Assembly: GCF_904846415.1 (NCBI RefSeq)
Contig: NZ_CAJHAR010000013.1
Coordinates: 1-64,000, forward strand
Length of the DNA: 64,000 nucleotides
From: Psychrobacter piscatorii
GTDB lineage: Bacteria; Pseudomonadota; Gammaproteobacteria; Pseudomonadales; Moraxellaceae
Reading direction: 5' to 3'
Positions 1 through 9,448 of this stretch are shown one piece after another (the first letter of the stretch is position 1; the number at the start of each line of letters is the position of its first letter). Made by a program: the position numbers and the translations under genes. Under the pieces are notes generated by a model. That model had not been told where the DNA came from, made no database searches, and saw only the letters and a program-made list of their open reading frames with translations.

Positions 1-2
1 AC

Positions 3-53
3 GAGCCGTTAGAAGAACCTGTTGTTTCTCTAAGAAGCTCGATAATCACTTAA
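3..53 (+). CDS. C-terminal end of an unidentified gene (partial)
   Basis: Reading frame 3 is open from the window edge to a TAA at 51-53 and encodes a short tail ending SSIIT. It could be the end of a real upstream gene, but 16 residues cannot show which. No family can be assigned. Confidence 0.25.
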   Translation, partial: EPLEEPVVSLRSSIIT

Positions 54-59
54 AAGTGT

Positions 60-809
60 TTGATCTGGTGTTCTTTTATGTCAATTATGGCTACGTCTGA
101 TGCCAGCATACTTTTTAGAACACCACCTATATTCTTAGTATTGGTGGGATTTTCACGCGAGCTTTATAATCTTTTATCAGACCCATTAGTGGCGCAGTTA
201 CCCATCAATTCGACCATGATTGCCACTGATATAACGTCAAACTTTATGGCACCCATTCGCTTAACGATATTCGTCGCCGCATTTTTAGCAATGCCTTATA
301 TCCTGTATCAAATTTGGTCATTTGTAGCTTCCGGCTTATATAAAAAAGAGAAGAAAATTGCCATTCCTGTACTGCTATCTTCGATATTTCTATTTTATGC
401 TGGTGTTGCTTTTTCCTACTTTGTCGTACTCAAAGGGGTATTGAAATTTTTTATTATGTTCGCTCCGCAGAACGTTATACCAATGACCGATATTGACAGT
501 TATCTGAGCTTTGCCCTCAAGCTATTTATGGTGTTTGGACTGACTTTTGAGATTCCAGTGGTTACCTTATTGCTGATAATGGCCGGAATCGTTTCTACTC
601 AAATTTTAGAAGATAAGCGTCGTTATATCATAGTCGGCTGTTTTGGGATCGCCGCGGTAGTGACACCGCCTGATGGTGTATCAATGCTGTTGTTGGCGAT
701 TCCTATGTGGCTATTATTTGAGCTGGGTTTACTCTTAGCAAAGATATTAATTAAAAATGAACGAAATAATGATTTAGTCTCAGGGAATGAAACATTAGAA
801 AGTAGCTAG
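60..809 (+). pseudogene. Second TatC-like gene with replaced N-terminus
   Basis: From about residue 29 (LVGFSRELYN) this 249-residue reading frame is nearly identical in protein to the complete TatC at 39968-40855. TatC is the inner-membrane receptor of the twin-arginine translocase. The first ~70 residues of normal TatC are missing here and replaced by unrelated sequence. That loss includes the cytoplasmic HLIELRRHL segment used in signal-peptide recognition and most of the first membrane helix. A normally conserved proline is also changed: FVAPGLY in the full copy reads FVASGLY here. The two copies differ at many silent positions but few amino acids, which suggests an old or imported paralogue that was selected for some time before truncation. 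No tatA or tatB lies beside it. The start used is the first possible ATG and has no clear ribosome binding site. It is probably non-functional, but a dominant or specialised role cannot be excluded. Confidence 0.7.
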
Positions 810-834
810 CACTACTTAAATACGCCAAGAACCT

Positions 835-862
835 TTTTTACTTTTTACTTTTTACTTTTTAC
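835..862. repeat. Four tandem copies of a 7-bp unit TTTTTAC
   Basis: Four perfect tandem copies of TTTTTAC end 44 bp before the ATP-grasp gene at 907. Short repeats of this kind can change copy number by slippage. Their place in a likely promoter region could affect expression, but that is inference. Confidence 0.8.
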
Positions 863-906
863 TAGAGTATGTCAGCGTGAGTACTCTACTTAGCGACGGA
901 CTCTAA

Positions 907-2196
907 ATGGAACACCCAACTAATAACAACGAAAAAAATGACGGTCTTGCAAATCGACTTAACCAAGAGTGCTACTGCATTACCCTTGATCGTAAAGCGC
1001 TTAATACAAGCCTTCAAGATCAATTGGTAGAAACTAGAAACAATCCAATAGGAGCGAACGAGCTTAATAAGCTTTTTTCAGCAACACCCGTGTTCGTTCC
1101 CAAAACAGAGATAGAGGCGATGGAGCGAATCGTCAGGGCTATCGAGTCAGCTGCCGAACTGCCATTGTATCAAGAGCAAGTGCTGTCGTGGGCACCAGAA
1201 ATAGCTGCTTTCGACCCAGGCCCAATAGGGGCCCTCATGGGTTATGACTTTCACTTGGGTAGCGATGGACCTCAGCTCATCGAGGTCAATACTAATGCCG
1301 GTGGCGCATTTCTGAATGTGTTGCTCGCTCGCGCACAAAAACGCTGTTGCAACCCCTCAGAGCAAAGCGCTGCAACCAATCAAATGCTAGATAGGTTCGA
1401 GGAAGCAGTGTTTGACATGTTCAAACAGGAATGGCAGCGACAGTCCGCTGTTGCTATGCCCAATCGGATAGCCATTGTGGACAATGACCCCGAGAGTCAG
1501 TTCATGTTCTTAGAGTTTGAGTTAGCCTGTCAACTGCTCCAAGCTAGAGGTATTGATACTGTGATACTTGATCCCTCTGAACTCGAGTATATCGACGGTA
1601 CGTTAACAGCCCATGGCCAGAAAATCGATATGATTTACAATCGGCTTGTCGACTTTGCATTTGAGGACCCTGACCATGTATTGCTTAAGCAGGCTTATTT
1701 AGAGGGTGCTGTGGTAGTGACACCCAATCCCCGCGTACATGCTATGTTGGCCAATAAGCAAAACCTGACATTGCTATCAGACTCCCAAATATTGCGCTCT
1801 TGGGGTCTGGATGAGGCTGCAGTGGAGTGCCTCGAAAGGTCTGTACCGAGGACTAAGATTGTATCAAGAGACGATGCAGCAGAGTTGTGGCTTACTCGGC
1901 GGCAACTGTTTTTTAAGCCAGTTGCTGGTCATGGAAGCAAAGGCGTTTATCGCGGTAGCAAACTGACTCGACGCGTCTTCGAAAACATTCTGGATGAAGA
2001 TTATATCGCACAGACCTTTGTCCCTGCAGGAGAGAGATCACTCAAAATTGATGACATCGTAACAACAAGAAAGGTAGATATACGTCTTTATACGTATGGC
2101 GGAAAACTGTTACTACCTGCTGCGCGTGTGTATCAAGGTCAGGTGACTAACTTCCGTACGCCAGGCGGTGGATTCGCGCCTGTCTTTCAGGTGTGA
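907..2196 (+). CDS. ATP-grasp domain protein of unknown substrate
   Basis: This 429-residue soluble protein has features of the ATP-grasp fold, whose members join a carboxylate to an amine or thiol using ATP. The segment GPQLIEVNTNAGG around residues 120-132 resembles a metal/ATP-binding edge strand. KPVAGHGSKGVYRG near residue 338 resembles the flexible glycine-rich lid of the family, and it is followed by a DIRLYTYGGKLL segment. There is no signal peptide or membrane segment. The N-terminal ~20 residues are polar and Asn-rich, and there is no strong ribosome binding site, so the start is uncertain. It stands alone between the tatC remnant and ccmF, with no pathway partner nearby. The substrate cannot be told from sequence; glutathionylspermidine-synthase-like or peptide-modifying ligases are possible. 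Confidence 0.6.
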   Translation: MEHPTNNNEKNDGLANRLNQECYCITLDRKALNTSLQDQLVETRNNPIGANELNKLFSATPVFVPKTEIEAMERIVRAIESAAELPLYQEQVLSWAPEIAAFDPGPIGALMGYDFHLGSDGPQLIEVNTNAGGAFLNVLLARAQKRCCNPSEQSAATNQMLDRFEEAVFDMFKQEWQRQSAVAMPNRIAIVDNDPESQFMFLEFELACQLLQARGIDTVILDPSELEYIDGTLTAHGQKIDMIYNRLVDFAFEDPDHVLLKQAYLEGAVVVTPNPRVHAMLANKQNLTLLSDSQILRSWGLDEAAVECLERSVPRTKIVSRDDAAELWLTRRQLFFKPVAGHGSKGVYRGSKLTRRVFENILDEDYIAQTFVPAGERSLKIDDIVTTRKVDIRLYTYGGKLLLPAARVYQGQVTNFRTPGGGFAPVFQV

Positions 2197-2440
2197 TCGT
2201 CTAGGTCTTATTTAGATAGCATTAGGCTGTTATAAGTCCGGTTAACTAATTCAATATTCTTCTTACCTAACAAAAGATGGTTGTATATTTATGATTGTCT
2301 ATTACTTTCGGCACGCTTTTCAAAACACTTCGAAAACAATTGGAGCTAGAGATAGCAGTAAATTTCAATAGTTTCCAATAATAAAAATCCAACCGTTACA
2401 GTGAGCTTAAATCATATTAGAGTAAACAGGGTTAGACCGT

Positions 2441-4495
2441 ATGTTAATCACAGAATTGGGTTATTTTGCCTTGCTAGCCGCCTTAATCTTGGCGATTTTG
2501 CAGGTGGTATTACCAACGATAGGCGTTATGCGTGACCATGTTGCTTGGCAGCGTTTGGCACCGAGTTTGGCATGGGCACAGTTTGCTGCCATGATTTTTT
2601 CATTTGTTGCATTGATGGCAGGCTTTTATTTCAATGACTTTAGTCTCGTCTATGTCACGCAGCACTCTAATACTTTGTTGCCTTGGTACTATAAACTCTC
2701 GGCGACATGGGGCGGACACGAAGGCTCGCTCTTGTTGTGGATGACCATCATGGCCACGTGGTGCGCGCTGGTCTCCTATTTTAGCCGTGGCTTACCGTTG
2801 TCGATGCGCGCGCGGGTACTCGTGATATTGGCCGGTGTGCAGGTCATGATGCTAGCGATGCTGATTTTTACCTCGTCGCCATTTGATCGTACCTTGCCCA
2901 ATCTGCCCGTAGATGGGGTAGATCTCAACCCACTTTTGCAGGATTTTGGGCTGATCGTTCATCCACCGATGCTGTATATGGGTTATGTGGGCTTAGCGGT
3001 GCCATTTGCTTTTTGTATGGCGGCATTGTGGGAAGGGCGTTTGGATGCAGTATGGACACGTTGGTCGCGTCCATGGGCGCTAGCGGCTTGGGGGTTTTTG
3101 ACCGTTGGTATCGCTCTTGGCTCTTGGTGGGCGTATTATGAGCTTGGCTGGGGCGGCTGGTGGTTTTGGGATCCTGTAGAAAACGCCTCACTGATGCCTT
3201 GGCTTGCCGGTTTAGCCTTGCTGCATTCGTTGGCAGTGACTGAGAAGCGCGGTGTCTTTAAAGCATGGACCATTATGCTGGCTATCTTTGCTTTTGCCTT
3301 AAGTCTCTTGGGTACTTTCCTTGTACGTTCAGGGGTTATTACCTCAGTGCATTCGTTTGCCGCTGACCCCACTCGTGGTCTGGTAATTTTAGTGATTCTT
3401 GGCATCATCGTCGGTGGTGGTTTGCTGATGTTTGCGCTGCGTGGCTGGCGTTTGACGATTGAAAGTCAGTATCAACTGGTTTCGCGTGAGTCATTTTTAG
3501 TCATTAACAACGTCATCATTTTGATTGCAACGTTAGTGGTATTGCTTGGTACCCTCTATCCTATCATTGCCGACGCCTTTAGCTTGGGTCAGGTATCGGT
3601 AGGTCCTCCGTACTTTAATGCGCTATTTGTGCCTTTAACATGGCTATTGCTGGTTGCCATGGGTATGGGCTCCAATATCCGCTGGAAACAAGATAAGCGT
3701 CCATTGTTAGGCGTTGGTATGGTCATTGCGGCGAGCAGTCTAGTATTAGCTGCAGTCATCACTTACTTTGTCAGTCCATCTGCCATGCTTAATATTGGTG
3801 TAACACTAGCAGTAAGTTTTTGGGTACTGTTCTGGATGGTGGTTGATTTCAAAGACAAAACCAAAAATGCACCAAGCTTTTTGCAAGGCTTAAATAAGCT
3901 GCGTTTAAGCTACTGGGGTCAGCAAACGGCACATATTGGTGTGATTGTAGCGGTCATCGGTGTTGCCTTTACCAGTACCTTGAGTATCGAGCGCGATGTG
4001 GCATTGAGTGTTGGCGAAACGGTCCATGTCCAAGGTTACGACTTCACCGTTAAAGGCTTCCGCGAAGTCAAAGGCAGTAACTATGATGCGACCCAAGCTG
4101 AGGTCGAAGTGAGTAAAGATAGCCGTGCTGTGACTACGTTATACCCTGAAAAACGCAATTACATTATTAGCATGATGCCAATGACCGAAGCAGCGATTGA
4201 TGACAGTCTGATGCGTGATGTGTACGTCGCACTTGGTGAACCTATAGCTGAAGGCAGTAATAAATGGGCCGTACGTATTTATGTGAAGCCATTGATTCGT
4301 TGGATATGGCTCGGCGCTATTATTATGGCATTGGGTGGTCTGCTGAGTATGCTTGATAGGCGCTATCGTCTCAAAACATCCAAGACCCCTGCACAAATTG
4401 CAGCGAGTAAGTCAGGCTTTACGACGGTTACTGATTTAGATGTTAAAAGCACTACTAATAACACGACACTAATAGGGGAGAAGCAAAATGACTAA
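2441..4495 (+). CDS. ccmF: Cytochrome c heme lyase subunit CcmF
   Basis: CcmF is the large inner-membrane protein that transfers heme from holo-CcmE to apocytochrome c in the periplasm (system I maturation). The 684-residue protein has many membrane helices. It carries the tryptophan-rich heme-handling signature WWFWDPVENASLMPW at about residues 237-251 and the second conserved block SFLGTFLVRSGV-like (seen as LLGTFLVRSGVITSVHSF) downstream. The length is close to the family norm of 640-670, with a slightly extended polar C-terminus. It is the first gene of a four-gene run ccmF-ccmG-ccmH-ccmI. It overlaps ccmG by 8 bp, which points to translational coupling. The usual ccmABCDE genes are not upstream in the window, so the pathway must be completed elsewhere. 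Confidence 0.95.
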   Translation: MLITELGYFALLAALILAILQVVLPTIGVMRDHVAWQRLAPSLAWAQFAAMIFSFVALMAGFYFNDFSLVYVTQHSNTLLPWYYKLSATWGGHEGSLLLWMTIMATWCALVSYFSRGLPLSMRARVLVILAGVQVMMLAMLIFTSSPFDRTLPNLPVDGVDLNPLLQDFGLIVHPPMLYMGYVGLAVPFAFCMAALWEGRLDAVWTRWSRPWALAAWGFLTVGIALGSWWAYYELGWGGWWFWDPVENASLMPWLAGLALLHSLAVTEKRGVFKAWTIMLAIFAFALSLLGTFLVRSGVITSVHSFAADPTRGLVILVILGIIVGGGLLMFALRGWRLTIESQYQLVSRESFLVINNVIILIATLVVLLGTLYPIIADAFSLGQVSVGPPYFNALFVPLTWLLLVAMGMGSNIRWKQDKRPLLGVGMVIAASSLVLAAVITYFVSPSAMLNIGVTLAVSFWVLFWMVVDFKDKTKNAPSFLQGLNKLRLSYWGQQTAHIGVIVAVIGVAFTSTLSIERDVALSVGETVHVQGYDFTVKGFREVKGSNYDATQAEVEVSKDSRAVTTLYPEKRNYIISMMPMTEAAIDDSLMRDVYVALGEPIAEGSNKWAVRIYVKPLIRWIWLGAIIMALGGLLSMLDRRYRLKTSKTPAQIAASKSGFTTVTDLDVKSTTNNTTLIGEKQND

Positions 4496-5138
4496 GTCTA
4501 ATCATTTTTCCGAGCAACCCCCTGAAACAAAAGGTAATCGAACAATGAAAAAAAGCCAAATTAGAATATGGTTTTTGATCCCGCTGATCATCTTTGCTGC
4601 TGTTATGGTTATGCTTTATTTTCGTTTGGGGCAGCCGACTGAAATCGTAACCAATACCGCGCTTGAACGCCCAGTACCAGCGTTTGAGCTGCCATTGTTG
4701 TCCGATACCAGTCGGATCATGACCAATGACAACTTACCTGATGAGCCCTTTTTGATGAATATTTGGGGCTCTTGGTGCCCAACTTGCGTTATTGAGCATC
4801 CTTTTTTGATGCAACTAGAAGAGCGTGGTGTCAATCTGGTTGGCGTGAATTATAAAGACGATATTGGTGATGCTTTCGGTTATCTGAACCGAGGCGGTGA
4901 TCCCTTTTCGATGTCTATTCAGGATTTGTCCGGCCAGTTTGCCTTGGACTTAGGGTTGACGGGTGCGCCTGAGACTTTCACTGTCGATGGTGAAGGCGTT
5001 ATTCGCCAGCACATTGTTGGTGAGATTAACGAGAGTAACTGGCAAGATCGTATTGAGCCTTGCTTAACGGTACTCAATGATGCCAATGATAATAACGTCA
5101 GTCCAGATGCGATTCAGGTTGAAGAGGTGTGCAAATGA
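4488..5138 (+). CDS. ccmG: Thiol:disulfide oxidoreductase CcmG (DsbE)
   Basis: This is a membrane-anchored thioredoxin-fold protein that keeps the CxxCH cysteines of apocytochrome c, or CcmH, reduced in the periplasm. One N-terminal membrane helix (about residues 26-46) is followed by a thioredoxin domain. The active site WCPTC is at about residues 96-100, and a later segment GLTGAPETF contains the cis-proline typical of the fold. The annotated ATG overlaps the end of ccmF. An alternative start is the Met at residue 20 (MKKSQIR), which gives a length closer to the usual ~185 residues. The gene ends in an ATGA overlap with ccmH. Confidence 0.93.
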   Translation: MTKSNHFSEQPPETKGNRTMKKSQIRIWFLIPLIIFAAVMVMLYFRLGQPTEIVTNTALERPVPAFELPLLSDTSRIMTNDNLPDEPFLMNIWGSWCPTCVIEHPFLMQLEERGVNLVGVNYKDDIGDAFGYLNRGGDPFSMSIQDLSGQFALDLGLTGAPETFTVDGEGVIRQHIVGEINESNWQDRIEPCLTVLNDANDNNVSPDAIQVEEVCK

Positions 5139-5698
5139 TAGCCCTTTCAATAAAGGCCGTTACGATAAAAGTAGCGAGCTTAATACTTGCCTGTCTCCTA
5201 AGTGTGACCAGCTATGCGGCGATTGACGTCTATGATTTTGATTCTGTCCAACAAGAAGCACAATACCGAGGATTGATCGAAGAGCTACGTTGCCCGAAAT
5301 GCCAAAACCAAAACTTGGCAGGTTCTGATGCGCCGATTGCCCAAGACTTAAAGCAAAAAGTCTATGATTTGATTAAAGACAGACGTAGTGATGCGGAAAT
5401 CCGGGATTATATGCAAGAGCGCTACGGCGATTTTATCAGCTACAAGCCGCCTGTACGTCCATCGACATGGATTTTATGGTTTTTTCCGCCATTGCTACTG
5501 ATCGTATTATTGATAGGGTGGTTTTGGCAAAGCCGTCGCCGCCAGCTGGTAGCGAGCGGTCAGAGTAGAGTGACGGTAGATAATACCGCCTCGGAGCTGA
5601 CTGCCGCCGAAAAAGCCGAACTTGATCGTCTGCTATCGCGTGCCAATAGCACCGATAATGACGCTCATGACACCACAAGCCCCGAGGACAAAAAATGA
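5135..5698 (+). CDS. ccmH: Cytochrome c maturation protein CcmH (N-terminal CXXC type)
   Basis: CcmH presents a periplasmic CXXC pair that works with CcmG in handling apocytochrome c thiols. The protein has a signal peptide (about residues 1-27, ending SYA), the family motif LRCPKCQNQNL at about residues 51-61, one C-terminal membrane helix and a short polar tail. The ATG at 5135 is preferred over the GTG two codons earlier because it forms a 4-bp ATGA overlap with the stop of ccmG. It overlaps ccmI in the same way. As in many gammaproteobacteria, the TPR part is a separate gene (ccmI), so this is the short form. Confidence 0.93.
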   Translation: MIALSIKAVTIKVASLILACLLSVTSYAAIDVYDFDSVQQEAQYRGLIEELRCPKCQNQNLAGSDAPIAQDLKQKVYDLIKDRRSDAEIRDYMQERYGDFISYKPPVRPSTWILWFFPPLLLIVLLIGWFWQSRRRQLVASGQSRVTVDNTASELTAAEKAELDRLLSRANSTDNDAHDTTSPEDKK

Positions 5699-6975
5699 CC
5701 ATATTCTCTACTGCTGGCTTATTTATTGCTCTAAGCTTACTGATTGCCTTACTCCTTGCTGTTATTACCATCATGCCATGGCTGCGCGCCACGCGTACAT
5801 CAGGCACTTCTGTGGACAACCAGCTACTAGATATCAACGTGGCGGTGTTTCGCGAGCGTCTGGCAGAGCTAAAAACAGACAAAGACAGTGGCACCATCGA
5901 TGATGCTCACTACCAAAACCAAAAGCTTGAGCTTGAGCGGCAACTATTGGATGCCCAGCGTGAAGTCACGCCGATGGTCACCCCTGGTATCAAAAGCCGC
6001 TTGATCCTCATGGTTTGGGTGCCTGTATTGGCTGCGCTGGCGTATCTGATGGTGGGTGACCGAACGCCTGTGTTTGATCTGTGGACGGCCGAAGACAAGG
6101 TCGGAAAAGTCGCTGATGACTTGTTGACTGGCAAAATCGATCAGCCACCTGTATGGGCAATCGAAAACGGCCAGCAGCTTATCAGCGCGATGCAGACCAA
6201 CGTTTATCGTCATGCCGATGATCCTGATCGCTGGATGCGTTTGTCAGAGCTGTTTTTATCGCTTGAAGCTACCGACTCAGCGATTGAAGCTTTGTCACGC
6301 GCTTACCGTCTGTCACCAGACAATGAAGAGATTGCGACCACTTATGCGCAGATTAGCTTTTTTGCCAATAAAGGTCAGCTTGATGCCAGTAGCCGCCGTG
6401 TATTACAAGATGTCCTTGCCAAAAATCCACAGCATGAAGGTGCGCAGATGCTAATGGCAATGGGTGAGGCACGTGGTAGTAACTTTGCAGAAGCGCAAGG
6501 TTGGATTAAGCGTTTACGTGAGAGCATCGCTGCCAAACCAGGTGACCATAGTAAAGCGCTAGCGAGCCTTGATGAGCTAAGTGCTAATGTCATCGAGCAA
6601 GAGCAGCAAGCCGCGCAAGGTATCGAAGTTACCGTCTCTATTGATGCGAGTCTATTACCATTGGTTAAAGCCAATGATGTGTTGTTTGTAGCGATACGTG
6701 ATGTGAAAGGGGGCCCTCCGTTTGCCGCCAAACGTTTACCTATTAGTATCATCAAGCAAGGTAAAGCCAGTATCCGTTTAAGCGATCTTGATGCGATGAT
6801 GCCAGAACGCACGTTACAATCTGCCCGTAGCGACAAAACTCAGTTAGCAGTCGTTGCTCGTGTTAGCCATAGTGGGACTGCGTCCGCAGAGTCGGGTGAT
6901 CTATCAGGTAACCCAGTAGTGATTAGCGCTGAACAGACTCAAGTTAATATTGAAATCAATCAACAGATCCCTTAA
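5695..6975 (+). CDS. ccmI: Cytochrome c maturation TPR protein CcmI
   Basis: CcmI chaperones apocytochrome c to the CcmF/H heme lyase. This 426-residue protein has two N-terminal membrane helices (about residues 7-27 and 101-121) separated by a cytoplasmic loop. A periplasmic region follows with tetratricopeptide-like helices (for example DRWMRLSELFLSLEATDSAIEALSRAYRLSP seen in part), then a C-terminal beta-rich domain. It overlaps ccmH by ATGA and closes the ccmFGHI run. No clear terminator follows within the next 100 bp. Confidence 0.9.
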   Translation: MTIFSTAGLFIALSLLIALLLAVITIMPWLRATRTSGTSVDNQLLDINVAVFRERLAELKTDKDSGTIDDAHYQNQKLELERQLLDAQREVTPMVTPGIKSRLILMVWVPVLAALAYLMVGDRTPVFDLWTAEDKVGKVADDLLTGKIDQPPVWAIENGQQLISAMQTNVYRHADDPDRWMRLSELFLSLEATDSAIEALSRAYRLSPDNEEIATTYAQISFFANKGQLDASSRRVLQDVLAKNPQHEGAQMLMAMGEARGSNFAEAQGWIKRLRESIAAKPGDHSKALASLDELSANVIEQEQQAAQGIEVTVSIDASLLPLVKANDVLFVAIRDVKGGPPFAAKRLPISIIKQGKASIRLSDLDAMMPERTLQSARSDKTQLAVVARVSHSGTASAESGDLSGNPVVISAEQTQVNIEINQQIP

Positions 6976-7440
6976 CAAATGATTATTACAGTAAGTTTCA
7001 TAATACTAGAACCGTATGTAGGACAGCTTTTGAAAGTGGTGCTATCAATAGCTGTATAACCTATTAGTAAAGAAGTAAAAAACGGCTATGGTGTTTTGCT
7101 AGTGAAATAATTGGACGGATGACTATAGAAAGTCTTGATTAAACATAACAGACAGCTCATTTTCAGCTTCCCGCAGAAGAGGTATATGGCTTAATAACTC
7201 TACTAAAGACTTTTTAACAGTGGGACCATGAGTAAATACGGTGGCAAAGGTTTGCTTGCTGCTCACTATTTAGAATTAGTACCGCACAGGCAACCATGCC
7301 TCGAATGAATTCTTAGTTATCTATCCCTATCTGAGTATCCCGCGTTTCAGCTATGGTCCGCGTAGCTTGTTTTTACATCAGTATTGTTAGCTCTAGCAGT
7401 GATAATGAATATATTCACTGTCAGATAACTTTGGTTTAAT
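6976..7440. other. Intergenic stretch between ccmI and the TauE permease, with a decayed reading frame
   Basis: No intact gene is seen here. On the minus strand a frame is open from about 7270 down to a TAG at 7123-7125 and encodes about 45 residues, including HGPTVKKSLVELLSH and PLLREAENELSVMF. It reads like the end of a helical protein, and stops interrupt all frames further upstream. It may be the tail of a decayed gene; the family is not recognised. This stretch marks the passage from the core ccm genes to the accessory region. Confidence 0.4.
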
Positions 7441-8205
7441 TTAAAACAGAATCATGACGTTTTGGACAATCATCACTACGCCACTAATGACCATTAATAG
7501 GATCAGCATCACTCTAAACTGCTTGATATTCATACCTGCTAAAAAGCGCTTACCAATGATGTTGCCAACCACAGCACCAAGCCCTAAAGCAAAGCCATAA
7601 ATCCAAAGATTGGCAGTCAATACGCCAAAAAAAGTATAACTACCAATCTGAGCCAATCCTACAAAGAATGAATTAGCTGTTTTAGTAGCGATTAAATCTT
7701 CTTTTTGTAATCCCGTATTCATATAGAAAGGATTGAGCACAGGACCCAAACCGCCGACGAGTGTGCTAATGAACGCCGTAATAAAACCTAAAGGCACAAA
7801 CCCCAGTTTAGGCATATTAAAAGATTTTTCTACTTTGCCAAAACGATACTGCAAGACGGTAGATATCAAAAATGCACCCACTAATAACTGAATCCAGCTC
7901 CCATCAAGACGGCTAAATAATAATGCAGCTAACCACGCACCAACGATAGCGCTTGGCGCATAATACTTTATTAGCGACCAGTCGATATGATGCCAAAATA
8001 AATAAAGACGTGAAGGGCGACTAATGAAATTACCTAAATTAATCACGGGTGGCGCAGCCGAGATCCCTATCAGCGCAGAGGTGACAGGTATAAGTAAAAG
8101 TGCACCGCCACCTCCTGATATGGTGGAAATCACAAAAGCAATCATACCCGCCAAAAACAGCCCTGCAAGATGCCAATTAGGAATTGCTTGTAAAATATCG
8201 AGCAC
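7441..8205 (-). CDS. TauE/SafE-family sulfite/anion exporter permease
   Basis: This 254-residue protein has about eight membrane helices. It has the family features of a glycine-rich first helix region (STISGGGGALLLIPV, residues 27-41) and a repeated second half (FISTLVGGLGPVLNPF). The length matches the ~250 residues of TSUP/TauE-type permeases, which export sulfite, sulfoacetate or related small anions or bring in sulfur compounds. The substrate cannot be told from sequence. The gene stands alone in reverse orientation to ccm, with no sulfur-metabolism genes beside it. Confidence 0.85.
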   Translation of the reverse strand: MLDILQAIPNWHLAGLFLAGMIAFVISTISGGGGALLLIPVTSALIGISAAPPVINLGNFISRPSRLYLFWHHIDWSLIKYYAPSAIVGAWLAALLFSRLDGSWIQLLVGAFLISTVLQYRFGKVEKSFNMPKLGFVPLGFITAFISTLVGGLGPVLNPFYMNTGLQKEDLIATKTANSFFVGLAQIGSYTFFGVLTANLWIYGFALGLGAVVGNIIGKRFLAGMNIKQFRVMLILLMVISGVVMIVQNVMILF

Positions 8206-8281
8206 GGTTAAGCTCCAACATTAACAGAAGGGAACGAGATTGTTTTAGAGCTATATCCTATCTAAAGTCACCATAAAACGT

Positions 8282-8420
8282 TACCTGAAGAGCAAGATGC
8301 CAAGCGTGCCAAAAATGAGCTCATACAGTTTGCTACTGATCATGGTCATAAACTTGCTGCGTTCTACGTAGAGAATGGGTCAGGGGCAAAGCTAGTACAT
8401 CCAAAGCTGATAGCTATCAT
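8282..8420 (+). pseudogene. Decayed serine recombinase fragment, split by the IS982-type element
   Basis: The frame reads LPEEQDAKRAKNELIQFA and then VENGSGAKLVHPKL. This matches the region after the catalytic serine in resolvases: the intact gene at 11726-12319 has KDQDATRALADLVAFS and VEHFSGTKLDRPLL. The start and catalytic serine are missing, and after the insertion sequence the frame runs only to a TAA at 9470-9472. Only about 50 codons remain. It shows that the region once carried a second recombinase of the same kind. Confidence 0.65.
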
Positions 8421-9448
8421 AACCCCAGTTCGGGATAAGCCACATTGTAACTCATTGATACTATTTACAATGTCGCTACCTGTCCCTGCTGAGGCATGTT
8501 TTTGATGGTGGGTTTATAGGGAAACCAGCAATAAGCAATCAAACCTGACAGCAAGTTTGTAATAAAACCCGTGACACTACGATAGCGTGAGTGTTCGATT
8601 TGGCACAAGTTTTTAAGCTCTCCAAACACCGTTTCAACCAAAGAGCGATGATTGAGTAGTGCCTCATCCATAGGCTTGAGTAATTGGGGTTTCATATTAC
8701 GCCGAAGTTTGGTTATCAACGTGGTATCACTGTGTTTTGTGAGCCACTCGTTTAGGGCTTTACTGATATAGCCTCTATCCCCAAACACCTTGCCAAACAC
8801 AGGTGTTGCCATATCCTTAACAGGCACTCTGTCATCCGTATTACCCGCAGTGACTTTAACAGATACAAGCTCGCCCTTATGATTGATAATGGCGTGCAGC
8901 TTAAAGCCATAGAACCAGCCCATGCTGCTTTTGCCTCGGGTTGCAAGTCCCTTAAAGACTTTATGACGGTAGATACGTTTGTTATGACAAACTGCTATCT
9001 TGGTTGAATCAATATAGCTGATACCCGTACAGTCGCCCATCATGCTTTGCAAGTAGCTGCACAGTGGTATGATACTGCGCGGCATAAGCTCTATAAATCG
9101 TGAGTAGCTCGGCAGGTTTGGAAACTCCTGTTTCATCATGCCATGCATATGGTGGTAGTAAAAAGACTTAAACTGTCGATACCGCCGTTGATGAAACAGT
9201 ACCAAGATGGTCATCATCTCTGCTACACTTATCTGGCATGCTCTTAGCCGTTGACGGCCCGTTGCGATTAAATGAGCGTCAAACTCAGGTTTGAATTGCT
9301 AATAAAAGTCGTCAATATGGCAGTATAGTTCGGTTAGGTTATCCATGTAAGAAGTCCTTGTTGTGAAGTTTGTCTTGGTAAACTTACTTTAGCAACTTTG
9401 GACTTCTTTTTTTATCTTTTTTTTGAGCGCTTATCCCGAACTGGGGTT
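8421..9448. mobile_element. IS982-family insertion sequence, 1028 bp
   Basis: Both ends carry the perfect terminal inverted repeat aaccccagttcgggataagc (8421-8440 and its complement at 9429-9448). A 5-bp duplication, atcat, flanks the element at 8416-8420 and 9449-9453, so the borders are exact. It encodes one transposase on the minus strand, which has an early stop codon. It sits inside a decayed serine recombinase gene. Confidence 0.9.
8465..9346 (-). pseudogene. IS982-type transposase, interrupted by an amber stop at codon 16
   Basis: Starting at the ATG at 9346 the protein begins MDNLTELYCHIDDFY. It then meets TAG at 9301-9299 and continues in the same frame without further stops (QFKPEFDAHLIATGRQ and onward) to 8465. 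The body has the DDE-transposase features of IS982: YIDSTKIAVCHNKR with the first acidic residue, FGDRGYISKAL with the second and LVETVFGELK with the third. The first later in-frame Met (9217) would give a 250-residue protein lacking ~43 N-terminal residues. The catalytic core is intact, but the N-terminal segment can be made only by readthrough, so activity is doubtful. Confidence 0.85.
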
